64,000 nt of DNA from Linanthus parryae (lineage: Eukaryota; Streptophyta; Magnoliopsida; Ericales; Polemoniaceae): positions 18,313,718 through 18,377,717 of the forward strand of contig JALGPY010000004.1 of assembly GCA_023055425.1 (NCBI GenBank). The letters are read 5' to 3'. The stretch's first letter is position 1, and each line of letters opens with the position of its first letter. The notes beneath the pieces were generated by a model. That model did no database searches, was not told where the DNA came from, and saw only the letters and a list, made by a program, of their open reading frames with translations. The translations under genes and the position numbers were made by a program. Shown here in pieces: positions 49,062-61,900 of this stretch.

Positions 49062-52000
49062 TGAAACGACCCGGGATCTCGGTTCACGGTTAATGCGAAA
49101 ATCAATACCAAAAGTAGAACTATATTTACAAATATAACAATTTATTTAATACAAAAATCTTTCAGACTATAAGTATACAAAAAGAAATGTGTGAAATAAT
49201 TTAGGTGATCTACTAAGTGATCTAAACGTAGCTTTACTTCTTCGTCTCGTTCCAGCGTTCCCATCCCCCACTTTGATTGACGACCTGCGGTTTTTAAATG
49301 GCAAAAGCCGACGCAGTTTTGAAGAAATTGATCAGTAAAAACTGAGTAAGTACACACTACGACATGTAAAGCAACGAGTGGCACGGAAGCATGAGTTGAA
49401 ACAAATCAGAAGATTTAAACAGTAAAACTATCATATTGGAGAATTTGGATCAACTTGAAGTAACCGAGTAACAAAAACCTCTCAATTTAATAACATTGAG
49501 AAACCACGAGTAGTTGGTAAAATATCAAGAGTAAACAAGTTCATTTGAACTGATAACGATAGTAGTTCATGAGTAGCCAAGATTTAAAATTCATTTCCAT
49601 CGATTAGGGCATATCAAGAGCCACAAACAACATTAAAGTAGTCAATGTTTAATTTCGACTTCAAACAACAGTTTAATTTAGCTGAGGCGTGTCAAGAGCC
49701 ACCAGCAGGATCGATGTAGACAGAGGGATCACGAAATAACCACTAAGGGTTCCTTCTAGGGTCTATCAAACCCTATTTCACCCGAGCGTTAAGGGAGCCC
49801 ATTCGTCAACCCCGCTCACAACATTTAGCTAAAAGACCTTAAGTGTCGACACCCCTATACCGTAGTGACCCTTACAAGTATAAGTAGCACTCTATAGCTC
49901 TATAAACCCCTTGGCCTCAATATCTTGATACATTTTGGCTCATCGGGGGCGGATTTTTGAACATTGACGTTCTATCCAATAATAAGAAGCATTGCTTCAA
50001 TGGTCTTAGCCATACGAAAATGGAGGATCGCTTGACGCCTCCCATTAATAACAGTACTCTGTACATCGTCCTAAGTCTATTAGAGGTATTTTATTTCTTC
50101 TATTTCACATAACTAGAATCAGGATGTCAACAATTCACAAGTAATTTCGGAGAGTTCTCAAAGGAGATGAACAAAATAGTTTAACAACTTTCGAGTGGAA
50201 AACATGCATTCTCATACTATTTCATATAACAAACATTCATTTGAAACATCAAGCACTTACGCATATTTTGATATGAAAAGGCCGTACATATGTACTTACC
50301 TCTGAGCCATGAAAGGCGCAACGCAACACTAGCACTCCTACAACGCTCGTCTCCGAGTCTCACCGTAGATGCAGCAACACGAAAACGTACGTCTACTTCG
50401 AACGATCCTTAATAACGGCTGGATATACACAAGTAAAGTATACAACCTATTAGCATATATCCTCTATATGAGGTTTTATGCAAGAATGCAATAAAATGCA
50501 GGTCACGCAAGCTAACTTGACCAAAATGCCCCTAATACTTTGAAACTGTCCAGTACAGTCCCTGATTGTGCCTGGACCCCATATTACACTCATACTGGCC
50601 CAACAACATCCAAGAATGACTCTTAACTCATCCATATGAACTTAGCATCGAGATCTACAACTTTCAGTAAATTACACTTAGGCCCCTAAAGTTTGCTAAA
50701 ATTACAGAAAGACCCCCACCATTGATTTGATAACTCCCGAGTCAAATAATTCATTCTTAAGGCTCCAAGTATCTTCCTAAGTCAGGTTGTTGGTCTCAAA
50801 ACATTAACTTTGTTCAAATGCAAAGTTTTAATTAATTGCACATAGGCCCCCGAAGTTTAGTAAAACTGCAAAAAGACCCCAACATTTTACTTGGTCAACA
50901 CTAGCCCATAATTATATACAAGTACTCCAAACACGCATACAAGACATGCTGACAAACTCCAAGTTACTAGACTAACCTCAATTCAAAGTTTAAGTGAAAT
51001 GACTATTTTGCCCCTCCTATACAGTTCAGTCAAAATAGGGTTTGCGAAAAGTCAAACTTGGTCAAACTTGATATTTAGACTCAGAATATCAATACGAGCA
51101 AGTTTTGTGAAGAACACTAAGGCTAGAAATGTCATTTAGAGTGTCGAATTCAAAAGTCAAATATAGAAGAAAAATCGACTCAACTAGTCAACTTTAGAGC
51201 TGATTTATAATCAATTGAGGGGGATACTTGAAAATCTGAGAATAGGGTTTTGAAGACGATAGTTCAAGGATTCCAGAACATATTTGAACTCCTAAAAAAT
51301 CCACGTATTCAAAGAAATATCGCTAGTCAAAGTTGGATGAAAATTACGATTCAATACTTAGAAAAATTCGATAGTGCTTCGCGAGTTCAAACTAGCAACT
51401 TTAGGCTCGTTTTGTGAGAAATCCGTTATAAATTTGAACATGGCCCTGACACGATGATTTGAAGTATTATACACCAGCTTTACATAGGTGAAAACAGATC
51501 TAAATTTCATTAAGTTTTGAAGAAGATACAAGGGTTACAAAGTAGGTGTTTCACCACGGCACTCTATACTTAGAAAATTTTGAAGCGAAGAACATATGCA
51601 TTGCAGCAACTTTGGAGCCAAAATCAGAGGGTTTAGAGATCGAATTGGAACAAGAAATCAACACGAAAGTTGGAGTACTACATGCAGGGAATCCATAGCA
51701 ACAAGAATCAGATCAAAACATCAAGTAACGAGGGAGTTATCGACTCATGAACAGGGCAGGTTTTCAAGTCGGAAATCTTTACATGCACGAATCAATCTTG
51801 TTAAATTTGTTGTTACAGTCACGATTTGATGATGCAAATGAGTTCAGGAGATGATTAGGAGCATGAACAAGCTTTTAATCGATCAAATTGAGCAAGAATT
51901 GAGGGTGTACCGAGCTTTAAGCTTCCCGGCGGCCATGGAGGAATCCGGCGACTTGCCGGCTCGTTTTGGGTGCTCCGGCGAAACCCAGCACGTTCTGAGA

Positions 52001-52829
52001 ATGTATTAGAGTTCCCCGACATCCAGAGGGCACGGGGAAGTCGCAGGGAGGATAAGAACGGCCAGGAACGAAGAGAACAGCAAGTCCCGACGTCCGGCGG
52101 CCGTTCGCGACGGGTTCTGCAACCCAGAATCCGGCGAGCTTTATTCCGACGAATTGGACCGCAAATTTGGTACTCCTAGGTTCGTCCAAGAGCAAGGATC
52201 ACGAAAACACAAGCTAGAATGATCAATTCGGAACAGAGACAGAGAATTTGACAAGAAGACGAGCTAGGGTTCTTGGGTTTACCTTCGTTTTTCGAAGTCA
52301 TTAATCAATGGAATCCCAAATTGAATTGTGCCTTTTGATCAGCGTCCCGAGGGGGTGTTGTGGCAGCATCAGATTTTGATTTGGAAGGGGAAAGAGGTGG
52401 CTGCCTTGGTGGTGTTGGTGGTTTCATGGTGGAGAAGAAGAAGATGATGAAGATGAGAGAGAGAGAGAGAGAATTTTTTTTTCCTCCTTTTTTTTTCAGA
52501 TTGCTGGTGAGGAGAGCATTGGTAGGTGTTGACTCCTCATCTAGTAGGTGTCAAGTGTGGTTTGACAAGTGTCCTACATGCTAGGGGGGGGGTGAAAGTG
52601 TAGTTTTTCAAGATTTAGTGTATAAAATAGAATTAGAGCTTCTATTTAATTTCTAAGAATCGCACAACCACCCCGAACATATCTAGTGCTTCAAAATCAC
52701 TCTAACAACGTCCAAATATTGCTAACACTCCAAAATTCAAACTTTAAATCCGTGACAATTGATTTACAAATTCGCCCCCAAAGTCTTGATATTGCACTTA
52801 GAGTCGGCTTGAAAACTAGGGGTGTTACA
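49062..52829 (-). repeat. H 3' LTR
   Basis: A 3768-bp LTR. Near 52437-52500 it has GAAGAAG/GATGATG and GA repeats followed by a T-rich tract. A run of nine or more G is near 52583. Its short open frames (49142-49384, 51596-51829, 51917-52195, 52360-52584) all recur in the other LTR and match nothing I know. Confidence 0.92.
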
Positions 52830-54068
52830 GTCTACCCACCTTAAAAGAATCTTCGTCCATGAAGATCTCATACTATACTTACCCTCATACATGAAATGCA
52901 CATGAAATGTAGCACAGTGACTCAGTCTATTTGACTTAGCCAGATAAGTACCTAAACCGCTCTGGTCGAATGTTCTGTTCCCAAAAGATGGCTTCCTTAG
53001 ATGGTCAGCTAGAAACACCTTAACTGGAAGAAATTTCTCATTATCACCCTCCGCGGGACGGGGTCTGTTATAAGTCTATATTACTATCCAGCCTAGACTC
53101 GCATCACAATAGGGTTTCGTATATGGTTAGTACAATTAAAAGTTCGAAACAAGATTTTGAAAGTTTGATAACAACATACAAGTTCTCAATTTTAGAAACA
53201 ACTCGAAAATTTGCTAGAATTTATACAAATCTCAAAACTTTTAGACAAATACTTTTATCAAGACTAATATGTCATTTTGCTTGAATCATACGCGTTAAAA
53301 AAATGTTGTCTTACCTCTATAGGGTTAGATAAACCGATCACCTAAAGTGTTCCACGCATACGAGGGAGAAAGAACACTATGTGTCGTCACACAACGTGCC
53401 TTTCTAACACAACTCGCATGTGCTTCAAATGTTCCAACTTAGTCTACACAGCGGGTACAACTTATAGTACCATCGTACTAAGAGTCACGCCAGCGGACTG
53501 ATAAACAAAGTGGTCCATATCACTTGGCATTTGGTAGCTCGAAACGTCAATAATTTTCAGAAACCATTTTTTTGTAATAAATACTTTATTTTCAAAAGTT
53601 TCTAATTTTGGAAAGAACCATGTCAAGCTAACTCAAAATAAACCAAATTCAAACTAATGATTTAAGGTTCGTCACTCGTAGGTGCGAAAGAATGGTCTCG
53701 GGGTCTTCTAAGTCACAACGTTGTTACTCTCTCGTCGAATAATTACTTACAAAAATAAAGAGTCAAAGATACGCATCATACAACTACGACAAACAATTCG
53801 ATATAAATAGGCATGTCACATAAATATTGCGCCTGTAAATAGGCAAGTAAACTTTGCATGAACATCTCAAATAGTCATTAATACTTAATCAACATATACG
53901 GTACAAGTCGAGTTTCATAATACATAAGTACCCAAACTCCCCGACGGCTTGTTTACTTCTTATTGCCAAATTGGGTTATCCTAGTCAATTTTAAAATTTC
54001 GAAAACGTTTTATCGTTCTTATTATCTACTAATGGAAATCGAAATGTCACTTTAACCGGAGAACCGAT
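52830..54068 (-). other. H interior, non-coding
   Basis: No open frame of note. At the 3' end, next to the purine tract, the minus strand at 52824-52866 reads IFMDEDSFKVGRL followed by a stop formed by the first bases of the LTR. This resembles the end of a Gypsy polyprotein and may be its last trace. The rest is probably leader. Confidence 0.6.
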
Positions 54069-54080
54069 GCTCTGATACCA
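54069..54080 (-). other. Primer binding site of H
   Basis: Minus-strand TGGTATCAGAGC, an exact initiator tRNA-Met site, two bases from the LTR end. Confidence 0.88.
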
Positions 54081-54082
54081 GC

Positions 54083-57000
54083 TGAAACGACCCGGGATCT
54101 CGGTTCAGGGTTAATGCGACAATCAATACCAAAAGTAGAACTATATTTACAAATATAACAATTTATTTAATACAAAAATCTTTGAGACTATAAGTATACA
54201 AAAAGCAATGTGTGAAATAATTTAGGTGATCTACTAAGTGATCTAAACGTAGCTTTACTTCTTCGTCTCGTTCCAGCGTTCCCATCCCCCACTTTGATTG
54301 ACGACCTGCGGTTTTAAGATGGCAAAAGCCGACGCAGTTTTGAAGAAATTGATCAGTAAAAACTGAGTAAGTACACACTACGACATGTAAAGCAACGAGT
54401 GGCACGGAAGCATGAGTTGAAACAAATCAGAAGATTTAAACAGTAAAACTATCATATTGGAGAATTTGGATCAACTTGAAGTAACCGAGTAACAAAAACC
54501 TCTCAATTTAATAACATTGAGAAACCACGAGTAGTTGGTAAAATATCAAGAGTAAACAAGTTCATTTGAACTGATAACGATAGTAGTTCATGAGTAGCCA
54601 AGATTTAAAATTCATTTCCATCGATTAGGGCATATCAAGAGCCACAAACAACATTAAAGTAGTCAATTTTTAATTTCGACTTCAAACAACAGTTTAATTT
54701 AGCTGAGGCGTGTCAAGAGCCACCAGCAGGATTGATGTAGACAGAGGGATCACGAAATAACCACTAAGGGTTCCTTCTAGGGTCTATCAAACCCTATTTC
54801 ACCCGAGCGTTAAGGGAGCCCATTCGTCAACCCCGCTCACAACATTTAGCTAAAAGGCCTTAAGTGTCGACACCCCTATACCGTAGTGACCCTTACAAGT
54901 ATAAGTAGCACTCTATAGCTCTATAAACCCCTTGGCCTCAATATCTTGATACATTTTGGCTCATCGGGGGCGGATTTTTGAACATTGACGTTCTATCCAA
55001 TAATAAGAAGCATTGCTTCAATGGTCTTAGCCATACGAAAATGGAGGATCGCTTGACGCCTCCCATTAATAACAGTACTCTGTACATCGTCCTAAGTCTA
55101 TTAGAGGTATTTTATTTCTTCTATTTCACATAACTAGAATCAGGATGTCAACAATTCACAAGTAATTTCGGAGAGTTCTCAAAGGAGATGAACAAAATAG
55201 TTTAACAACTTTCGAGTGGAAAACATGCATTCTCATACTATTTCATATAACAAACATTCATTTGAAACATCAAGCACTTACGCATATTTTGATATGAAAA
55301 GGCCGTACATATGTACTTACCTCTGAGCCATGAAAGGCGCAACGCAACACTAGCACTCCTACAACGCTCGTCTCCGAGTCTCACCGTAGATGCAGCAACA
55401 CGAAAACGTACGTCTACTTCGAACGATCCTTAATAACGGCTGGATATACACAAGTAAAGTATACAACCTATTAGCATATATCCTCTATATGAGGTTTTAT
55501 GCAAGAATGCAATAAAATGCAGGTCACACAAGCTAACTTGACCAAAATGCCCCTAATACTTTGAAACTGTCCAGTACAGTCCCTGATTGTGCCTGGACCC
55601 CATATTACACTCATACTGGCCCAACAACATCCAAGAATGACTCTTAACTCATCCATATGAACTTAGCATCGAGATCTACAACTTTCAGTAAATTACACTT
55701 AGGCCCCTAAAGTTTGCTAAAATTACAGAAAGACCCCCACCATTGATTTGATAACTCCCGAGTCAAATAATTCATTCTTAAGGCTCCAAGTATCTTCCTA
55801 AGTCAGGTTGTTGGTCTCAAAACATTAACTTTGTTCAAATGCAAAGTTTTAATTAATTGCACATAGGCCCCCGAAGTTTAGTAAAACTGCAAAAAGACCC
55901 CAACATTTTACTTGGTCAACACTAGCCCATAATTATATACAAGTACTCCAAACACGCATACAAGACATGCTGACAAACTCCAAGTTACTAGACTAACCTG
56001 AATTCAAAGTTTAAGTGAAATGACTATTTTGCCCCTCCTATACAGTTCAGTCAAACTAGGGTTTGCGAAAAGTCAAACTTGGTCAAACTTGATATTTAGA
56101 CTCAGAATATGAATACGAGCAAGTTTTGTGAAGAACACTAAGGCTAGAAATGTCATTTAGAGTGTCGAATTCAAAAGTCAAATATAGAAGAAAAATCGAC
56201 TCAACTAGTCAACTTTAGAGCTGATTTATAATCAATTGAGGGGGATACTTGAAAATCTGAGAATAGGGTTTTGAAGACGATAGTTCAAGGATTCCAGAAC
56301 ATATTTGAACTCCTAAAAAATCCAAGTATTCAAAGAAATATCGCTAGTCAAAGTTGGATGAAAATTACGATTCAATACTTAGAAAAATTCGATAGTGCTT
56401 CGCGAGTTCAAACTAGCAACTTTAGGCTCGTTTTGTGAGAAATCCGTTATAAATTTGAACATGGCCCTGAAACGATGATTTGAAGTATTATACACCAGCT
56501 ATACATAGGAGAAAACAGATCTAAATTTCATTAAGTTTTGAAGAAGATACAAGGGTTACAAAGTAGGTGCTTCACCACGTTACTCTATACTTAGAAAATT
56601 TTGAAGCGAAGAACATATGCATTGCAGCAACTTTGGAGCCAAAATCAGAGGGTTTAGCAATCGAATTGGAACAAGAAATCAACACGAAAGTTGGAGTACT
56701 ACATGCAGGGAATCCATAGCAACAAGAATCAGATCAAAACATCAAGTAACGAGGGAGTTATCGACTCATGAACAGGGCAGGTTTTCAAGTCGGAAATCTT
56801 TACATGCACGAATCAATCTTGTTAAATTTGTTGTTACAGTCACGATTTGATGATGCAAATGAGTTCAGGAGATGATTAGGAGCATGAACAAGCTTTTAAT
56901 CGATCAAATTGAGCAAGAATTGAGGGCGTACCGAGCTTTAAGCTTCCCGGCGGCCATGGAGGAATCCGGCGACTTGCCGACTCGTTTTGGGTGCTCCGGC

Positions 57001-57855
57001 GAAACCCAGCACGTTATGAGAATGTATTAGAGTTCCCCGACATCCAGAGGGCACGGGGAAGTCGCAGGGAGGATAAGAACGGCCAGGAACGAAGAGAACA
57101 GCAAGTCCCGACGTCCGGCGGCCGTTCGCGACGGGTTCTGCAACCCAGAATCCGGCGAGCTTTATTCCGACGAATTGGACCGCAAATTTGGTAATCCTAG
57201 GTTCGTCCAAGAGCAAGGATCACGAAAAAACAAGCTAGAAAGATCAATTCGGAACAGAGACAGAGAATTTGACAAGAAGACGAGCTAGGGTTCTTGGGTT
57301 TACCTTCGTTTTTCGAAGTCATTAATCAATGGAATCCCAAATTGAATTGTGCCTTTTGATCAGCGTCCCGAGGGGGTGTTGTGGCAGCAGCAGATTTTGA
57401 TTTGGAAGGGGAAAGAGGTGGCTGCCTTGGTGGTGTTGGTGGTTTCATGGTGGAGAAGAAGAAGATGATGAAGATGAGAGAGAGAGAGAGAGAATTTTTT
57501 TTTCCTCTTTTTTTTTTTTTCAGATTGCTGGTGAGGAGAGCATTGGTAGGTGTTGACTCCTCATCTAGTAGGTGTCAAGTGTGGTTTGACAAGTGTCCTA
57601 CATGCTAGGGGGGGGGGGTGAAAGTGTAGTTTTTCAAGCTTTAGTGTATAAAATAGAATTAGAGCTTCTATTTAATTTCTAAGAATCGCACAACCACCCC
57701 GAACATATCTAGTGCTTCAAAATCACTCTAACAACGTCCAAATATTGCTAACACTCCAAAATTCAAACTTTAAATCCGTGACAAACGATTTACAAATTCG
57801 CCCCCAAAGTCTTGATATTGCACTTAGAGTCGGCTTGAAAAATAGGGGTGTTACA
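54083..57855 (-). repeat. H 5' LTR
   Basis: A 3773-bp LTR, about 99 percent identical by eye to 49062-52829. The T tract near 57498-57521 and the G run near 57609 differ slightly in length between copies. Confidence 0.92.
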
Positions 57856-57860
57856 TACTG

Positions 57861-58906
57861 ATCCTACATGCGACCAAAGATCTGTAGCAAGTAGGGTATT
57901 CCTATAAAACGAACGGCCTACTAACGCTACAAGAGCTATGCGACGCTATCTTTAAGATCCCTGGATCTGACAAGGCCTCTGTCTGGTCTTCTTCCCAAGA
58001 GAGGTGCCAGAGGAACCACCTATTCCGGCGTATGCGGCGGTGAAGAACAGGCAAGCAGCAACTCCTAGGGCAGGAAGCTCCTTGTCCACGGAGACGAGCA
58101 AAATGGCTCGCCACCCCGAGTTCAAGAACGCGGAGGCAAGAAGTTCTCCTCCGAGAAAGCTAGAGGAGAAATACGCCGTTCATTACGAATTGGTAAGAAG
58201 GTCAGTACGGCACTGCACCTTGCCGGGAGGCGGCCGGAAACACGACCTGCAAACATAATAGACGAAGAAAATTCTTCGAGCAAGCATGAGGCATTATATG
58301 CATCTTTTTATGAAGGATATGAAGATCAATAAGCTTCGTAATGAAGATATTGGAAGTTATTTCTATGGCACAAAGCAAAAACTTAGGTTTCACAACTTGA
58401 AATTGCTATGAATCAACGAAAGTCAAGCGTTGAAGCCAGCAGTCGTAAGGACTCATGGCAAGCCACATTTTGGGATGAAAAACCCAAGCAGTAGAAGGCA
58501 GGGTTTATATAGACCCAACGGAGACCCTTCAATTCTCTAGCTGAGTCAGCAAAGCTTGGAAAAGGGGTAAGCATCAATCACTTACGCCTTGATAAAGGCA
58601 ACATTCAATTACCCTACTAAAGGCTACGACGATTCGATAGCGTATCCTAATTAATGACGGAAGGTCATGATACGGATGGACTTCCCAAGGCAAGCGTGAT
58701 TATCTGATAAGCAATTAGCACAAAAATCAAGGCGGACATATCGCTAGCTGATGTCATAATTGATACGCACAAAGATATTCGAGCAAATCTCGGGAAGGGC
58801 AAAAAGGACATTCAAGCCTTGATTAAAAAAAAGAGGGGGGAGAAACCCTAGCAACATTACGATAATGTTTCAACATTTTGTTCATACAAAATACATGCTA
58901 TTTTTC
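57861..58906. other. 3' flank of the PMD gene
   Basis: A short plus-strand frame ends at 58258. It lacks a clear ATG upstream and contains a donor-like GAATTG/GTAAGAAG at about 58186-58199, so it may be a leftover exon. GGGTTTATATAGACCC at 58501-58516 is a TATA word inside a near-palindrome. A purine-rich AAAAAAAAGAGGGGGGAG lies near 58827-58843. No confident gene. Confidence 0.4.
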
Positions 58907-61900
58907 TCAAAATAAATCTTTGGTCAGAGGGTCATCAGGGGAGAACAAGAGTGACACATTTGTCACTTGCTCCACTTGTCGCTTCAACTGCTCGTAGTTG
59001 GTGCTCATCTCATGGAAGAGCTTCACAGCCTCTTCAGCTTTCTGCCTTTGCTTCTCCACCTTTTGCCCCTCAGCTGCGAGATTGTGAAAGCCGCGCCTCA
59101 AATTCATAGCCGCGCGAATCTGGGTAACTCTGTTCACAAGATACCCGAAGCCCAGCTTGCCTTGAACTTTGGCTTGAAGGTTTTGACACATGCTGAACAG
59201 CAACTGCGCACTCTGAGGAGAGATAGTCACAGGTGTAGCCGCAGACAGCTGCTCCAGAATCCAGATGGCCTCAGTCATGAACAGCCTTCTGTTGAAAGGC
59301 TCTATCTCCAAGGACCTCGCAAATGATCGAGGATAGGAGAGACGCATTTGAACCAGCCAGTCCACATCAGCTTGCTTCAAACCTAACAATGTTGATTCAA
59401 GTTAGAACATGAAGCTCGTAAATGCATAATGCAAGATGTGAACGACAATAACGGTAACATACCAGTTCCTTCAAGGATCTCGCGGAAGGAAGGAATGCGC
59501 ATTACTGAGGCAGCTGAAGACTGTCCTCTCTCCATTGCTCTCCTATCAGCTGCGAGCTCTAACTCCTCATAGTTGGCAGGAAGGGTATATGCCACACCAG
59601 GTGCGATTGCAGCTCCTACCTGCAAACTCCAAAAGTTCCATGCCTGAGGAATCTCTGGAGGCTCAGTCCCTGCTGAAGGAATAGCAACGGTAGAAGCTGC
59701 TGCTCGATCAGGAACGCCTTCAGGTGCGAAAGGCCCATAGGACTCAGGAGCACTCATTTGAACATTCACATTTGCATGTGATCCTACATCTTCCACGATC
59801 TGCTCACGAATCCCAGCCTCAGCAGCATCTGCTTCCATTTCCTCAGCAGCAGCATTGGTATCTTCCTCCATCAGCACTGTGTCAGCCTCGGCATCATCAG
59901 AAACTTCAATGACATCCTCTAAGGGCTCTCCTGCGTACTCAGCAGCTGCGACAGGCTTCTCGACATGAGTGCTGCGCTCTGGTACATAAGATGCGGAGGG
60001 TTGATTCCTCTGTTCCAGCATGGCTTCACCAACATTACCTGCGATACAAGACAGGACAATGTGAGGTAACCTGTATTAAACAATATTTTATTATTATTTT
60101 GATAAACCAAGAGCGAGCACCTCCACGCGTAGGTGGGATTGTAGCATCTTCGTCATATGCTAAGGACGCGATACCATGCCCTATTAATTAACAAGCGATG
60201 TTCAAATAATTACCCGAAGGTTCACCGCACTTGCTTACTAGCCAGCGGCAAATGTCGGCTTTCGATAAGCTATGCTTTAATGCACCAACAATCACGTCTC
60301 GGTAAGTTACCGCAAGATTAAAAATCTCACCTTCATTTCCGCCTGCAATCTCCTCAAAGTCCGCCTGAGCCTGCTCCAGAGCAGCCGCATCTTCTTCTTG
60401 AGACGCATCTTCCTCATCAACTTGAGCAGCCACATCTTCTGGAACCGCATCTTCCTCATCGGTTTGACGCACCAAGTCGTCGAAATGTTGCTCTTCCAGG
60501 CTCCTTTGCTTTATGCATTCAATCTCCTCTTCTTCTCGCTTCCTTCTTCTTTCAGCAGCCTCCGCAGCTGTTCTCCTAGACTCAGCAAGGATGTCCTCGT
60601 CTATGGTTTTGTTGGAAACACTAGAGTGAGAACCCCTCTTCTGCCTCTTGGCCGAAAGGCCGCTGATGGTCTCTTCATCATAATCTGCAAAGGAACAAAC
60701 TGTTGAGTAAAGATTGCGAGAGTTAAGATAATGAGAAGAGAAGTACGTTTGAGATACCTCCCGACTCTTCCTCTTGTATCTCATCTCTCTCTCCTTCTCT
60801 GATATCTTCGACTCTTTCTTCTTCTTCTTCATCATCATCTCTTTCTCTCACCTCCCCTCTCTCTTCCTCCTCTTCCTCCTAACCAAACAGAACAAAGGTC
60901 TCCACTGCGAGCTCTTTCCGCGCCTTGCTTGGCATGCGACCTTTGCCTTTGTCCCTTGAAGTAAGGGACCTCGCAGGAGGGGAAGTGGGAGCGCTCCTAG
61001 GGGAAGAGATTGTGATTCCCTTCTGCCTTGGTCTCTTTTCCCTTGGATCAGCAGTTGCTGGAGGAGACGGATCGTTCCTAGGTGGAGACAAGGCTGGAGT
61101 ATTGTCTATCAGCGAGTCAGCAAATACGTCCATGACCTCGCGAATTCGGGCCTCAACTGCGGGAGCCATTCTCATTGCTAGCCGAACTGGTTCACCCTGC
61201 CTTCTCGCAGCAACAATGGTGGTGATCAGCGACTTGGAGCGCTCACCAGATGCGAACCTCCTCACATAGCACTGCAACAGAAAATGGAGCATAAGTTTCG
61301 ACACATCGGAATAAAGAAGCTTAACGCGTGTAAAGGAGATTTCTTACCTTGGCGAAATCTTCGCTGTATTTGATGACATGCGAATCACCTTTCTTAATTG
61401 CGGCCATCTTTTCTTCAAGGATGGTGGAGGGGCACAAGTGATTCTCATGATCCAGCAATGAGTAGCAGCCAGATTGGGAGTCATCTAAGCTGCAGTTAGG
61501 ACGGAAGGGGAAGGAATTTCTCTTGATCACAGGAGCTCTACTTGGCCGAGGGATCGACTGTGTCTCAAACCTTGCCTGCTGGGTATTCCAATAGGCAACC
61601 CAATTCCTGGAGTAGCCTCCTGCGCAGTTACCTGGGGGTTGCTCGAAGGGAAGGTTGCTCCTTAAGATAGTTTTGCACTCTCCAGACAGTAGTCGTTTGT
61701 AGCAGCCTCTTATGATAGACTGCGGCCAGATTGAGGGTGCTACAGCATCAAAGCCAAATTGGGGAGAAACGCGAGTAGGATCGACATCTACCATGATCCT
61801 CTCGTTCCTAGGAGTAAGCTCCCGAACATACTCCGCAAGAGCGAGCAGAGAACCTATTTCACACCAGCAGAAGAATTCGCGATAGCGCTCGTGGAAACGC

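Larger units (their letters stand above)
49062..57855 (-). mobile_element. LARD-like LTR retrotransposon H
   Basis: The element is TGAAACGACC...GGTGTTACA with perfect TACTG duplications at 49057-49061 and 57856-57860. Two LTRs of 3768 and 3773 bp enclose only 1253 bp. By eye they differ at roughly 35-40 bases, about 1 percent, so the insertion is fairly recent. On the minus strand the primer site follows the right LTR (54069-54080), and a purine tract (AAGGTGGGTAGAC) precedes the left LTR at 52830-52842. The interior encodes no gag or pol. The TGTAACACCCC start is common in Tekay/del-type Gypsy LTRs, so it is probably a non-autonomous derivative of that branch (inference). Confidence 0.93.

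Noticed and set aside
49142..52584. Short frames repeated about 5 kb apart, looking like a tandem gene duplication
   Set aside because: They lie in the paired LTRs of H; target duplications and primer site explain the repeat.
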